Positions 8,808 to 17,367 are shown, numbered from the stretch's first letter. The stretch: DNA of 64,000 nt from Labrys okinawensis (GCF_002982075.1 NZ_PUEJ01000017.1:37032-101031); one strand, 5' to 3'. The notes: generated from the sequence alone by a model not told the origin. Made by a program: numbers and translations.

Positions 8808-9641
8808 CTATCCCTTCACCGCGCCGACGGCGATGCCGGACACGATCTGGCGTTGGAAGATGATGTAGAGGACGACGATGGGGGCCGCGGCCAGAACGAT
8901 GCCAGCCGACAGCAGCGGCACGTTGGTCGTGTATTCGCCCCGCAACGCGGCGATGCCGACCATCAGCGTGCGCTGGTCCTGCAGCACCAGCAGGGAGATC
9001 AGCACGTCGTTCCAGCAATAGAGCGTGTTGAGGATGCCGAGCGTGATCAACGCCGGCTTGCCCATCGGCAGCATGACATGCCACCAGACCTGCCACGGCT
9101 TGGCGCCATCGATCCGCGCTGCCTCGACCAGCTCGCGCGGCAGGCCGCTGTAGAAAGCGGTCATCAGGTAGACACTGAACGGCAGGAAAAAGGCGGTGTA
9201 GGAAATGATCAGGCCGATGCGCGTGTTGATCAGGCCAAGCCCGATGACGGTCTGGTAGAAGGGCACCAGCACCACCTGCACCGGGATCATCAGCGAGGCG
9301 AGTATGACGATGAAGATCGCCTTGCGGTAGGGAAAGCGCAGCACGGCCAGCGCGAAGCCGGCCAGCGACGAGACGATGAGCAACAGCAGCACGGCACCTG
9401 CCGTCACGATCAGCGAATTGAAGAAATACTCGCCCAGCCGGGCGCGCGACCAGGCCTGTACGAAATTGTCGAAGGTCGGCTCGCTGACGATGCCGAAGCG
9501 GTTGAGGATGTAGCCCTTGCTGGTCTTCAGCGCATTGTTGACGGCGAAGAAGACCGGGTAGACACATGACAGCGCAAGCAGCGCCATGGGCACCGAGAGG
9601 ATCCAGAGCGTACGCTTCTCGCGTTTTCCCGCTGCGGCCAT
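8808..9641 (-). CDS. CUT1 sugar ABC transporter permease, MalG/UgpE type (cassette 2)
   Basis: This 277-residue inner-membrane permease has about six hydrophobic helices and the EAA-loop ELVEAARIDGAKPWQVWW ahead of VMLPMGKP. It begins 7 bp after the stop of the partner permease (9649-10557) and is followed closely by the ATPase, consistent with one transcript. It should form a heterodimeric pore with that partner. Confidence 0.94.
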   Translation of the reverse strand: MAAAGKREKRTLWILSVPMALLALSCVYPVFFAVNNALKTSKGYILNRFGIVSEPTFDNFVQAWSRARLGEYFFNSLIVTAGAVLLLLIVSSLAGFALAVLRFPYRKAIFIVILASLMIPVQVVLVPFYQTVIGLGLINTRIGLIISYTAFFLPFSVYLMTAFYSGLPRELVEAARIDGAKPWQVWWHVMLPMGKPALITLGILNTLYCWNDVLISLLVLQDQRTLMVGIAALRGEYTTNVPLLSAGIVLAAAPIVVLYIIFQRQIVSGIAVGAVKG

Positions 9642-9648
9642 GATCGCC

Positions 9649-10557
9649 TCACAAATTCGAGTTGCGGTTCATGATGCGGATCTGCAGCCAGGCGAGACCG
9701 CCCATCAGCACGAACAGCACCATCGAGATCGCCGCCGCATAGCCCGGGCGGTTCATCTTGCCCTGCTCCAGCCAGATCAGGAATTCCGGCAGCGTCGTCG
9801 CCGTGCCGGGCCCGCCTGCCGTCAGCACGTAGATCAGCCCGAACATGGAAGTGAGCACGCCGATGGTGGTGACGACGGCCACGAATTCGATGATCGGCCT
9901 CAGCGAGGGGATGATGACGTAGATCCAGGTCTGCCACAGCTTGGCGCCGTCCAGCCGCGCCGCCTCCAGCATGTCCTTGGGCACCGTCGACAGGCCGGCA
10001 AGGAAGATCAGCAGGCTCATGCCGAAGGTGGACCAGAGCTGCACCGCGATCAGGCTGGCCATGGCGGTGCCGCCCTGTCCCAGCCAGTCCACCGGCGAGA
10101 TGCCGACCAGTTTCAACAGCGCGTTCAGGCTGCCGTCGCGCCGCAGCACGACGTTGAAGATCGAGCCGACGATGACCGATGACAGCACTGCCGGAAAGAA
10201 ATAGACGGCCCGGAAGACCTTGCCGCCCGGCACGCCCTGATGGATCAGGATCGCCAGAAGCATCGGCAGCATGATCCAGATGGGCAAGGTGACCAGCAGC
10301 GTGATGGTATTTGCCAGGCTGTCGTGAAAGACCGGGTCACGGGCGATCGCGGCATAATTGTCGGTGCCGACGAAATCCATGCGGTCGATGCCGTTGGCGT
10401 TGGTAAAGGACAGCACGAAGCCCCACACCAGCGGAATGATGCGGAACATCAGGACTAGGAGCAGCGCCGGCAGCACGAAAAGATAGGCGAAACGGCGTTC
10501 CGAGCGGCTGCCGAAGCCGGATTTCTTCCGGGTGGTGGGGCGAGGTGCAATGGTCAT
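9649..10557 (-). CDS. CUT1 sugar ABC transporter permease, MalF/UgpA type (cassette 2)
   Basis: This permease of about 302 residues begins MTIAPRPTTRKKSG, a basic N-terminus before the first helix. It has about six hydrophobic helices and an EAA-loop (DMLEAARLDGAKLWQTW). The frame extends upstream to 10713, but that part falls in the intergenic stem-loop region and looks non-coding, so I place the start at 10557. It is separated from the binding-protein gene by 162 bp containing a strong stem-loop. Confidence 0.92.
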   Translation of the reverse strand: MTIAPRPTTRKKSGFGSRSERRFAYLFVLPALLLVLMFRIIPLVWGFVLSFTNANGIDRMDFVGTDNYAAIARDPVFHDSLANTITLLVTLPIWIMLPMLLAILIHQGVPGGKVFRAVYFFPAVLSSVIVGSIFNVVLRRDGSLNALLKLVGISPVDWLGQGGTAMASLIAVQLWSTFGMSLLIFLAGLSTVPKDMLEAARLDGAKLWQTWIYVIIPSLRPIIEFVAVVTTIGVLTSMFGLIYVLTAGGPGTATTLPEFLIWLEQGKMNRPGYAAAISMVLFVLMGGLAWLQIRIMNRNSNL

Positions 10558-10608
10558 GGGATGTGCCGGCTTTTGGAAAATGTCGTTGACAATGGACGCC
10601 GGCCCTTC

Positions 10609-10645
10609 CTGCCCGCCGGACATTTCTCCCCGTAGAGGCGGGCAG
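10609..10645 (-). promoter_or_regulatory. Stem-loop between binding-protein and permease genes
   Basis: CTGCCCGCC (10609-10617) and GGCGGGCAG (10637-10645) form a perfect 9-bp stem in the gap between the binding-protein stop and the permease start. No T-run follows, so it is unlikely to be a full terminator. In other ABC operons such structures protect the upstream message and keep binding protein in excess; that role is inferred here. Confidence 0.5.
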
Positions 10646-10719
10646 AAGGCAGTAGCGGACGTGGGGTGGCCGATCCTGCAAACTCTGGAGAGCGCCCGCC
10701 GCCATCCCGCCAAGCCTGG

Positions 10720-11985
10720 CTATCGTCCCGCCCGTGCCTGCGCCTGCACTTCATCCATGCGGGCCGCGGCGGCGTCCACCGTCACGGCGCCATTGAGCAA
10801 CAACTGGCTCTGGCGGTGCCATTCCTCGATTTCCGCCGTCGTCATGTTGGTGTGCGCGGTGGGGGCGCCCGACGTCGCCATCCAGCCGATGATCGCCTTG
10901 GCCGAGGGGCTCGCCAGCGTGCTGGTGTCCACCTTGGTGTTGGCGGCGATGGTGCCGGCATCGTGGAAGAACACCTGCATGGCCGCCGGGGCGGCGAACG
11001 CCTTGGCGAGGTCGATGGCGAGATCGGCGTTGGGCGACTTGTTGTTCACGGCATAGCCGATGCCGCCGGACAGCGGAAACTTCAGGTCGTCGGCCTTCTT
11101 GTCGCTGGCCAACGTGGGTGAGAGGGGCTTGAAGACGCCGACATTCTCGGCGCCCAGGAACTCATCGAACTGCTTCCAGTGGGCGACGTCGGAGATGAGG
11201 CCAATGGTGTTGGCGCCTTCGCCGCGCATGAAGGCTTCATACTCGTCCATGAATTTGGCGGTGGAATTGGCGCCCTCGGCGTACCAGCCCCAGGCCTGCG
11301 TATCGACCCAGGCCTGCAGGATCGCCTTCACCTGGGGGCTCGACCATTTCAGCTTGCCGGCCGCCCACTCGGCCTGCTCGGCGTCGGAGAAGGAATTGGC
11401 GGCCATGGAGGAAAAGAAGAACTCGGCGCCGAAACCTTCCTTGTTGCCCAGCGTGAAGCAGGGCACGTCGCCCTTGGCCTTGATCGCATCGCAGGCCTTC
11501 TTGAGTTCGTTCCAGGTCCTGGGCGGGCTTTCCGGATCGAGCCCGGCATTCTTGTAGAGCGTCTTGTTGTAGTAGACGACAAAGCCCTGGATCGAAAGCG
11601 GTACCGCGTAGACGGCGCCGTCCTTGCCGGTAAATTCCTCCCAGCCTTTGATGTCGCCCCTGATGTCGGCGACCTTGTCGTCCAGCTTCACCATGGCGCC
11701 GACCCGCTCCCTGGCCTGCGCACCGCCATGCAGGAGGATGAGGTCGGGACCGCCGGCCGAAGACAGGGCCGTGCCGAGCAGGGTGTAATATTGGTCGTGC
11801 GGCTGCATGACGTATTTGACGGTGACGCCCGGATGTGCCGCCTCGAAATCCGCCTTCACCTTCGCGAAATAGCCTGACGTGACCGGGTCGCCCGACTTCC
11901 AGTCCCAGACGGTGAGTTCCTGCGCCATAGCGGGGGTGGCCGTCAGCGCAGCAAAGAGGGCGGCAAAGCCGAGGGCATGTCTCAT
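10720..11985 (-). CDS. ABC transporter sugar-binding protein (cassette 2)
   Basis: This 421-residue periplasmic binding protein is of the family 1 (MalE/UgpB) fold. A Sec-type signal peptide is visible (MRHALGFAALFAALTATPAMAQ), with mature ELTVWDWKSGDP typical of CUT1 proteins. I chose the ATG at 11985 because it follows GGAGGAAATTGCC and begins the signal peptide; the longer frame to 12177 is spurious. It starts 31 bp after the dehydratase stop, and the stem-loop at 10609-10645 follows it. Its ligand is presumably the substrate of the dehydratase at 12017-13192. Confidence 0.93.
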   Translation of the reverse strand: MRHALGFAALFAALTATPAMAQELTVWDWKSGDPVTSGYFAKVKADFEAAHPGVTVKYVMQPHDQYYTLLGTALSSAGGPDLILLHGGAQARERVGAMVKLDDKVADIRGDIKGWEEFTGKDGAVYAVPLSIQGFVVYYNKTLYKNAGLDPESPPRTWNELKKACDAIKAKGDVPCFTLGNKEGFGAEFFFSSMAANSFSDAEQAEWAAGKLKWSSPQVKAILQAWVDTQAWGWYAEGANSTAKFMDEYEAFMRGEGANTIGLISDVAHWKQFDEFLGAENVGVFKPLSPTLASDKKADDLKFPLSGGIGYAVNNKSPNADLAIDLAKAFAAPAAMQVFFHDAGTIAANTKVDTSTLASPSAKAIIGWMATSGAPTAHTNMTTAEIEEWHRQSQLLLNGAVTVDAAAARMDEVQAQARAGR

Positions 11986-12016
11986 GGCAATTTCCTCCGG
12001 ATGCAATGTTCTTTTG

Positions 12017-13192
12017 TCAGCAGTCGTTTGCGGTTTGCCGCTGGCGCGGCGCCGCGCCGACACGGGGATTGTGCGGCGCCTCGCCCAGCGCGTCGCGGCC
12101 GAGCAGCTCGGGCCGATGCCATTGCTTGCGGGCCGTCTCGCTGAGCACCAGGCCGTGGCCGGGGCGTTCGGGCGCATAGGCGAAGCCGTCCTCGATCAGC
12201 ACCGGCTCCTCGACGAGGTGGTCGAAATTCTGGAACGAATATTCCAGCCACTCCACCTCCGGCAGGGCGCACGCGGTGTGGACGCCCAGCTCGAGGAAGG
12301 TGTTGCCGAGCGACACCGGTATGCCTTTGTCGGCGGCCAGCCAGCCGATACGCATGACGTCGGTGACCTGGCCATGCACGTTGAGGATGTCGGTCGCGCC
12401 TTCTTCCATCAGGATGCGCTTGCCGGTCGCGTCGAGATATTCGCCGGAGTTGATCAGCGTCCACGGGCAGGCCCTGCGCAGCAACCGCAGCCCCTCATAA
12501 TCGTTGCGCAGGATCGGGTCCTCGACCCAGAGCAGGTCATGGCCCGCGCGGTGGATCTTCTCCAGCTTGGCGGCGGCCTCCTTGGCGCCCCATGCTTCGT
12601 TGGCATCGATCATCACCAGGGCGTTCTTGCGCACGCTCTTCTTCAACAACTCGATGCGGTGCAGGTCCCAGTCGAAATCGGGGCTGCCGACCTTGATCTT
12701 GAAGGCGCTGTAGCCGATTGCGTCGGCATGCCCGAAAAGCTCGGCGAAGGCATCGTCGGAAAGATGAAAGTCGAGGCCGCTGGCATAGGCCCTGACGCGG
12801 CCGCGGGTGCCGCCGAGCAGCTTGAACAGCGGCAGCCCGGCTTCCTTGGCGGCGAGGTCCCACAGGGCCACCTGGATCGCCTCTCCAAAGGGCAGCATCG
12901 GCGTCCGCTGGTTGCCGCCGCGCGGCCGGCCGACGCGGTGGACCAGGGCCGAAGGATAGCCCCCCTCCAGCGCCGGCCACAGCTCGGTCCGGAAGATGCG
13001 GCCGATTTCGGCTTCCGCCGGCATTGGCACGAACAGCGTCTGCGCGAAGCCGAGACCGACCGCGCCATTGTCGGCGATCAGCTCCAGCGCCACCACATTG
13101 GCGTCGTCGGCGCGCACCTGGCTGTCGCCGATGACGCGGTCTCGGGCAAACTGGAAACGCGTGATGCGGTAGTCTACAAGGCGAAGGGGCAT
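12017..13192 (-). CDS. Enolase-superfamily mandelate racemase/muconate lactonizing-type dehydratase (cassette 2)
   Basis: This 391-residue enolase-superfamily enzyme has the classic KxK motif in strand two of the barrel (AFKIKVGSPD). Metal ligands are seen in MIDANEAW, WVEDP and SGEYLD, and a conserved His follows SLGNTFLELGVH. It probably removes water from an acid sugar to give a 2-keto-3-deoxy acid. It differs from the cassette 1 enzyme in its catalytic strand (KxK versus KxH), so the two likely act on different substrates. It is the first gene of cassette 2, divergent from gntR, with the operator-like site 13216-13231 just upstream. Confidence 0.88.
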   Translation of the reverse strand: MPLRLVDYRITRFQFARDRVIGDSQVRADDANVVALELIADNGAVGLGFAQTLFVPMPAEAEIGRIFRTELWPALEGGYPSALVHRVGRPRGGNQRTPMLPFGEAIQVALWDLAAKEAGLPLFKLLGGTRGRVRAYASGLDFHLSDDAFAELFGHADAIGYSAFKIKVGSPDFDWDLHRIELLKKSVRKNALVMIDANEAWGAKEAAAKLEKIHRAGHDLLWVEDPILRNDYEGLRLLRRACPWTLINSGEYLDATGKRILMEEGATDILNVHGQVTDVMRIGWLAADKGIPVSLGNTFLELGVHTACALPEVEWLEYSFQNFDHLVEEPVLIEDGFAYAPERPGHGLVLSETARKQWHRPELLGRDALGEAPHNPRVGAAPRQRQTANDC

Positions 13193-13215
13193 GTTTCTGA
13201 TCGACTTATGTAGCG

Positions 13216-13231
13216 CTCTGAAATATCAGTT
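13216..13231. promoter_or_regulatory. Operator-like site between cassette 2 and gntR
   Basis: CTCTGAAATATCAGTT shares TCTGA-NN-TATCAG with the palindrome at 7593-7608. It lies between the divergent starts of the dehydratase (13192) and gntR (13268), where a FadR-type repressor would control both directions. A second small inverted repeat, ATGTT-AA-AACAT, lies at 13244-13255. Confidence 0.55.
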
Positions 13232-13267
13232 GAATAAGTTAATATGTTAAAACATGGAGGGGGACAA

Positions 13268-13960
13268 GTGGGCCGAACCACATCGCGCATCGAGAAAAAG
13301 GCGGCGGCACCGGCGGGAAAACTGCTGAGCGACGTTGCCTATGAGCGCATCCTGGAGGGGATGTTCGACAAGACGGTGCCGGCCGGTGCCTTCGTGTCGC
13401 AGAACGACCTCGTGAAGCTCCTGGACATTCCAGTCGCGCCCCTGCGCGACGCCCTTCGCACGCTGGAGGCGGAAGGCATCGTCACCATTCATCCCCGGTC
13501 CGGCATCCAGTTCATAAAACCCGACCTCGAACTGACGCGAGCGACCTATCAGTTCCGCTCAATTCTGGAGAAAGCCGCCGTACGAGCCTATGCGGAGACG
13601 GGCGATGAGGCTGAAATGGACGCGATCCGCAAGCGCCACGAGGATCTGATCGAGAGGATCTCGCGCGATGGCCTCGCCCCGGACAGCCGCAAGGAGATGG
13701 AGGAGATGGAGGTGGTTCTGCACGGAACGGTGATCGGCATCCTGCAGAATCCGTTGATCACCTCGAATCTGCGGCGTGTGCACAACTATTTGCGGCTGTT
13801 GCGTCTCGACCGAAAGATCACGGCCCCGCTGGCACTTCGCACCTTGCGCGAACATGTCGACATCCTGAAGGCTTGCCAGTCGCGCGACGCCGATGCGGCG
13901 GAGGCCGCATTGAACACCCATTTTCAGTCAGCCTTGCAGCGCAATCTCGGGTTCTTCTGA
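13268..13960 (+). CDS. GntR-family (FadR/FCD type) transcriptional regulator
   Basis: This regulator of about 230 residues has an N-terminal winged helix (about 20-85, with a recognition region near LLDIPVAPLRDALRTLEAEG) and a C-terminal all-helical FCD ligand domain (about 90-225). I prefer the GTG at 13268 because GGAGGGGGA stands 4-5 bases upstream; the ATG at 13244 has no ribosome-binding site and lies in a possible operator. It is divergent from cassette 2, and its likely binding motif occurs before both cassettes, so it probably represses both until a sugar acid is present. The effector is inferred. Confidence 0.9.
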   Translation: MGRTTSRIEKKAAAPAGKLLSDVAYERILEGMFDKTVPAGAFVSQNDLVKLLDIPVAPLRDALRTLEAEGIVTIHPRSGIQFIKPDLELTRATYQFRSILEKAAVRAYAETGDEAEMDAIRKRHEDLIERISRDGLAPDSRKEMEEMEVVLHGTVIGILQNPLITSNLRRVHNYLRLLRLDRKITAPLALRTLREHVDILKACQSRDADAAEAALNTHFQSALQRNLGFF

Positions 13961-14038
13961 AGCTGCGTTGGCACCGGCGCCGCCTGCGATCAAGGCGTCG
14001 GCGAGGCCGGAGCAAATGGTCCGGCGAACTCTCCGGGC

Positions 14039-15172
14039 TTATGAACCCGATCCGATCCGCCACAGATCATCGAGATCGCGCAGCAGCGGCCTTGCGCCTT
14101 CACCGGCTGCGAGCCCCGCGTTGATCCGCTCCGAAGCAGCTGCCTGAAAGGGCATATACCCATCGTGGCGCGGCCGCAGATAGGAACCTTCGAGCGTCGC
14201 GCGGGTCTTCTCGTAGAATCCGGCACTGGCAGCGTTGACGTCACTATCCTCCCAGGCTGCGGCGTGGCCGGGCTGGCCGCCTGCCGCGGCGTAGGCGCCG
14301 CGCTGAACGTCTGCGCTGGCGACCCAATAGGCGAAGTCGCTCGCTTCGATCGGATGCCGGCTCATGGCCGAAACCGCAATGCCCGTCCCGCCGAGCGCGG
14401 CTCCGGCGGGCTTTCGTCCATCGATGGTGGGGATGTCGGCGAAGTGGATCCGCACTGGCCGGAAACCGTCCCAGGCATAGGACACGTAGCCGTAGATGTA
14501 GGGGACGCAGGCGATCGTCGAATCCAGCCCGGCCATGCGTTCGAAGACGGCGATCGGATCTCGTTCGCGATCATTGGGATCGACGAGACGCACGAGCTCG
14601 GACAGACGTTCCCAGACCTCTACCCCCGCGTCGGGCGCGATGAACCGCTCCCGATCGGCCGCGCAGGCATATCCGAGATGCGCCGCCAGCGTGTAGAAGG
14701 TCATCAGGGAATGGGGCGGCCGCAACGGCAGCGCGACGCGTCCGGTGCGGGCAAGGTCCATCATCTCGGCAAAGGACGACACCGGCCCGGCGATCCGACC
14801 CGGCACGAAGGCCTGGACTTGAGTCGCGGCGTCGATCGGGAAGGCCCATTGCCGGCCCTTCCATGCATAGGACGGATAGGACGGGCCGACCGACCCATGC
14901 GCAAGAGCCTCCCGCTCGACCTCGCGCCCCGAAACATCGAGCGGAAGGAGGCAACCCTCCTTCGTGATCTGCCCGACATGCGGATGATCAATGACGATGA
15001 GATCGTATCGGCGCGCCAGCTCCTCGACCGGGAAGCACTCGAAATCCTGCAGCGAGCGCTTCTGCCAAATAATCTCGATCCCGGTCTTCTGCGCCCAGAG
15101 CCGCGAGCAGGCGACCATCGGATCGTAGCCGCGCGGATGGTCCCAGGTCATGCCCTTCAGCCTAACCGTCAC
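14039..15172 (-). CDS. Leaderless solute-binding-protein-like protein coupled to a CoA-transferase
   Basis: This protein of about 377 residues resembles ABC sugar-binding proteins of the MalE fold but has no signal peptide; it begins MTVRLKGMTWDHPRGYDPMV and enters the fold directly. A GTG at 15172 overlaps the upstream CoA-transferase stop as GTGA, the classic translational-coupling arrangement; the inner ATG at 15151 is an alternative. No permease or ATPase lies in this locus, so transport seems unlikely. I recall similar leaderless proteins beside CaiB/BaiF CoA-transferases, but their function is not known to me. It could be a cytoplasmic ligand sensor or an enzyme built on a binding-protein fold. 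Confidence 0.75.
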   Translation of the reverse strand: MTVRLKGMTWDHPRGYDPMVACSRLWAQKTGIEIIWQKRSLQDFECFPVEELARRYDLIVIDHPHVGQITKEGCLLPLDVSGREVEREALAHGSVGPSYPSYAWKGRQWAFPIDAATQVQAFVPGRIAGPVSSFAEMMDLARTGRVALPLRPPHSLMTFYTLAAHLGYACAADRERFIAPDAGVEVWERLSELVRLVDPNDRERDPIAVFERMAGLDSTIACVPYIYGYVSYAWDGFRPVRIHFADIPTIDGRKPAGAALGGTGIAVSAMSRHPIEASDFAYWVASADVQRGAYAAAGGQPGHAAAWEDSDVNAASAGFYEKTRATLEGSYLRPRHDGYMPFQAAASERINAGLAAGEGARPLLRDLDDLWRIGSGS

Positions 15173-16359
15173 AGCCCGAACTCCCGTCGGATCGCACCCG
15201 TGTGCTCGCCGATCCGTGGCGCCGCCCGCATCACCTGTGGCCGCACGCCGTCGAAGCGGAGGGGTGAGCGGGTGGTGCGGATCGCGACATCGTCTTCGCG
15301 CTGCACCGTCTGAAGCATGTCGAGGACCTTGAAGCCCTCGCTGTGGAGGAGCTCGGGCCAGGCCAACACCTTGGCGCACCAGATGTCGGCGGGCTCGAGG
15401 ATCGCCAGCCAGTGATCGCAGGTCTCGGTCGCCACCCGTGCGGCGATGATCGCCTTGATCTCGTCGCGCGCGCCGAACCAGCTCTTCGGATCGTCGCGGT
15501 AGGGCGCCAGCTCGGCGATATCAAGGAGGTCGGCGAGCTTTGCAATCGGCGTCATGGCAATGGCCAGGAAACCATCCCGGGTCGGATAAACGCCGTAAGG
15601 GGCAGCCAGATAGGCATGGGCGCTTCGGAGCGAGGACCGGCGCGGCATGCGCTCGCCGTCGTTGAGGAAGGTCGTCAGCACCTCGAACTGGAAGTCGACC
15701 AGCGCTTCGAGCAGGCTCGTCTCGACATGCGAGCCTAGACCGGTGATGCCCCGCCGGACGAGCGCTGCCAGGATGCCCTGCGCGGCCGCAGCTCCCGCCA
15801 GCATGTCTGCGATGGCGAGACCGAAGGGCACCGGCTCTTGGGTCTCGTCGCCGTTCAGCCACATCACGCCCGAGCGTGACTGCGCCAGCAGATCCTGGCC
15901 GGGCCGTCCGGCCCAGGGACCCTCGTTGCCGTAACCGGTGATCGAGGCGTAGACGACGCGCGGGTTGATTGCCCGAACCGAGGCGTAATCGAGGCCGAGG
16001 CGCTCGATGACGCCCGGCCTGAAGTTTTGAATCACGACGTCGGCCTTCGTCAGAAGGGTGCGCAGGGCGGCCAGGTCCGCGGGGTTCTTCAAGTCGATCG
16101 CGAGGCTCTCCTTACCGCGGTTGATCGCGTGGAAAATCGTGGAATCGCCGCCGATCTCGGTATCGCTGAGATAAAGGCTGCGAGAGAGGTCGCCGCCCTG
16201 CGGCCGTTCGATCTTGATGACGCGGGCGCCGAAATCAAGCAGCCGCAGCGAGCAATAAGGACCCGACAGGAACTGGCTCATGTCGAGAACCACCAGGCCG
16301 TCGAGCGGCAGGACCGCGTGATGCGAGCCACGCGCCCCGGCTGGGAATTCTTGTTGCAT
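15169..16359 (-). CDS. Family III CoA-transferase (CaiB/BaiF type)
   Basis: This 396-residue protein has the family III CoA-transferase fold, which moves CoA between a carboxylic acid and an acyl-CoA. The segment GRPGQDLLAQ contains the Asp expected to form the acyl-anhydride intermediate (about residue 156). The N-terminal region (GLVVLDMSQFLSGPYCSLRL) matches the family signature. It is the first gene of a two-gene unit with the leaderless binding-like protein and lies across iclR from a MaoC hydratase and an MFS carrier. Together they suggest uptake, CoA activation and hydration of an unsaturated or hydroxy carboxylic acid. The substrate is not identified. Confidence 0.92.
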   Translation of the reverse strand: MQQEFPAGARGSHHAVLPLDGLVVLDMSQFLSGPYCSLRLLDFGARVIKIERPQGGDLSRSLYLSDTEIGGDSTIFHAINRGKESLAIDLKNPADLAALRTLLTKADVVIQNFRPGVIERLGLDYASVRAINPRVVYASITGYGNEGPWAGRPGQDLLAQSRSGVMWLNGDETQEPVPFGLAIADMLAGAAAAQGILAALVRRGITGLGSHVETSLLEALVDFQFEVLTTFLNDGERMPRRSSLRSAHAYLAAPYGVYPTRDGFLAIAMTPIAKLADLLDIAELAPYRDDPKSWFGARDEIKAIIAARVATETCDHWLAILEPADIWCAKVLAWPELLHSEGFKVLDMLQTVQREDDVAIRTTRSPLRFDGVRPQVMRAAPRIGEHTGAIRREFGL

Positions 16360-16435
16360 CGGCGTGACCTCCGTATTTGTCGGGAACGGCTACCATGTCC
16401 AGGCAGGTCACCAGACTTGTGTCGTTGTCTTTCGT

Positions 16436-16456
16436 ATATGAATTATAATTTCATAT
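16436..16456. promoter_or_regulatory. Inverted repeat upstream of the CoA-transferase, likely IclR operator
   Basis: ATATGAA (16436-16442) and TTCATAT (16450-16456) are perfect 7-bp arms around an AT-rich 7-bp spacer, about 77 bp upstream of the CoA-transferase start. A related element is at 17473-17497 between iclR and the MaoC gene. The shared TATATGAAT core suggests a common regulator, most likely the IclR protein encoded between them. Confidence 0.5.
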
Positions 16457-16539
16457 ATAATTCAGGAAGGCAAGCTTGCGGGATCGCGGGCCGGCAGGCC
16501 GGGCCTGCAGCCGATCTTATGGGGAGTGGTTGGCAAAAC

Positions 16540-16557
16540 GCGATTTCTCCGAATCGC
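16540..16557 (-). terminator. Probable terminator of the iclR-type gene
   Basis: GCGATT (16540-16545) and AATCGC (16552-16557) make a 6-bp stem with a 6-base loop, about 40 bp after the iclR stop. Read in the minus direction it is followed by GTTTTG, a short T-run. It is a modest intrinsic terminator candidate. Confidence 0.45.
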
Positions 16558-16596
16558 ATTTTCTCTCCAACCCTTTGTTTCAGCGGGTTTTCTGCT

Positions 16597-17367
16597 TCAG
16601 TTGATGCGGGCCGCCGCCGAGATTTGGCTGGCGGACGCCTGCAACAGTTCGAGGATCTGCTGCTCGCTGCGCGGCCTGCCGAGAAGGCGGCGGATACGCG
16701 GGCAGGTCAGGGCCGCGAGAAGGCGGCCGCCGACACCGAAAACCGGGACCGAGATGTTCGTGACCCCCTCGGCCTGCTGGCTCGGCCGCATCTCCCAGCC
16801 GCGCTCGCGCACGCTTGCCAGAACCTCGTCGAGCCGCTCCGGCCAGGTCTCGTTCGGCACGTGCTCGCGCTCGCCCAGCATCAGCTCCCGCTCTTCGTCC
16901 GACGCATAAGCGAGGAGTATGTGGCCTGATCCGGTATTGAGGAGATTGATGAGGGTACCGACCCGCACCGATATTCCCCAGTAGTCTGGCGCATCGATCT
17001 GCGCCACCACGACACCGCTGCCGCGGGCATAAACGGTGAGATGGCAGGCCTGCTCGGCCTCCCGCGCAAAAAGCCGCATCGGGCGGAGGGCGAGGCTCAC
17101 GAGGCGCCGCATGGGCGGGTGGCGGTGGGCGAGGTCGAACAGCTTCAGGGAGAGCTCGAAGCGATCGGATGGGGTACGGATCACGTAGTTGCGGCGCACG
17201 AGCCGGTCGAGCATCCGGTAGATCTCGTTCTGGGAGCGATCGAGCGCCTTCGCGATTTCGGCGAGCGACAACCCTTCATCGATTCCGGACAGGAGTTCCA
17301 GGATATCGAGTCCCTTGTCCAGCGCGGGCGCCTTGTACCGATCCTCGCCGTCGTCCTTGGCTGTCAC
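16597..17367 (-). CDS. IclR-family transcriptional regulator
   Basis: This regulator of about 256 residues has an N-terminal winged helix (KALDRSQNEIYRMLDRLVRR as recognition region) and a C-terminal IclR effector domain. A GTG at 17367 has AAGGGG about 9 bases upstream; an ATG at 17400 is possible but has no ribosome-binding site. It sits between two divergent-like promoter regions that carry similar inverted repeats (16436-16456 and 17473-17497), so it probably regulates the CoA-transferase unit and the MaoC-MFS unit. IclR proteins often respond to aromatic or short-chain acids; the effector here is unknown. Confidence 0.9.
   Translation of the reverse strand: MTAKDDGEDRYKAPALDKGLDILELLSGIDEGLSLAEIAKALDRSQNEIYRMLDRLVRRNYVIRTPSDRFELSLKLFDLAHRHPPMRRLVSLALRPMRLFAREAEQACHLTVYARGSGVVVAQIDAPDYWGISVRVGTLINLLNTGSGHILLAYASDEERELMLGEREHVPNETWPERLDEVLASVRERGWEMRPSQQAEGVTNISVPVFGVGGRLLAALTCPRIRRLLGRPRSEQQILELLQASASQISAAARIN

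Noticed and set aside
8791..9567. Minus-strand frame continuing upstream of the cassette 2 ATPase to make a 612-residue fusion
   Set aside because: The extra part overlaps the permease gene in another frame and lacks permease or other family features. The ATPase homology starts cleanly at 8790.
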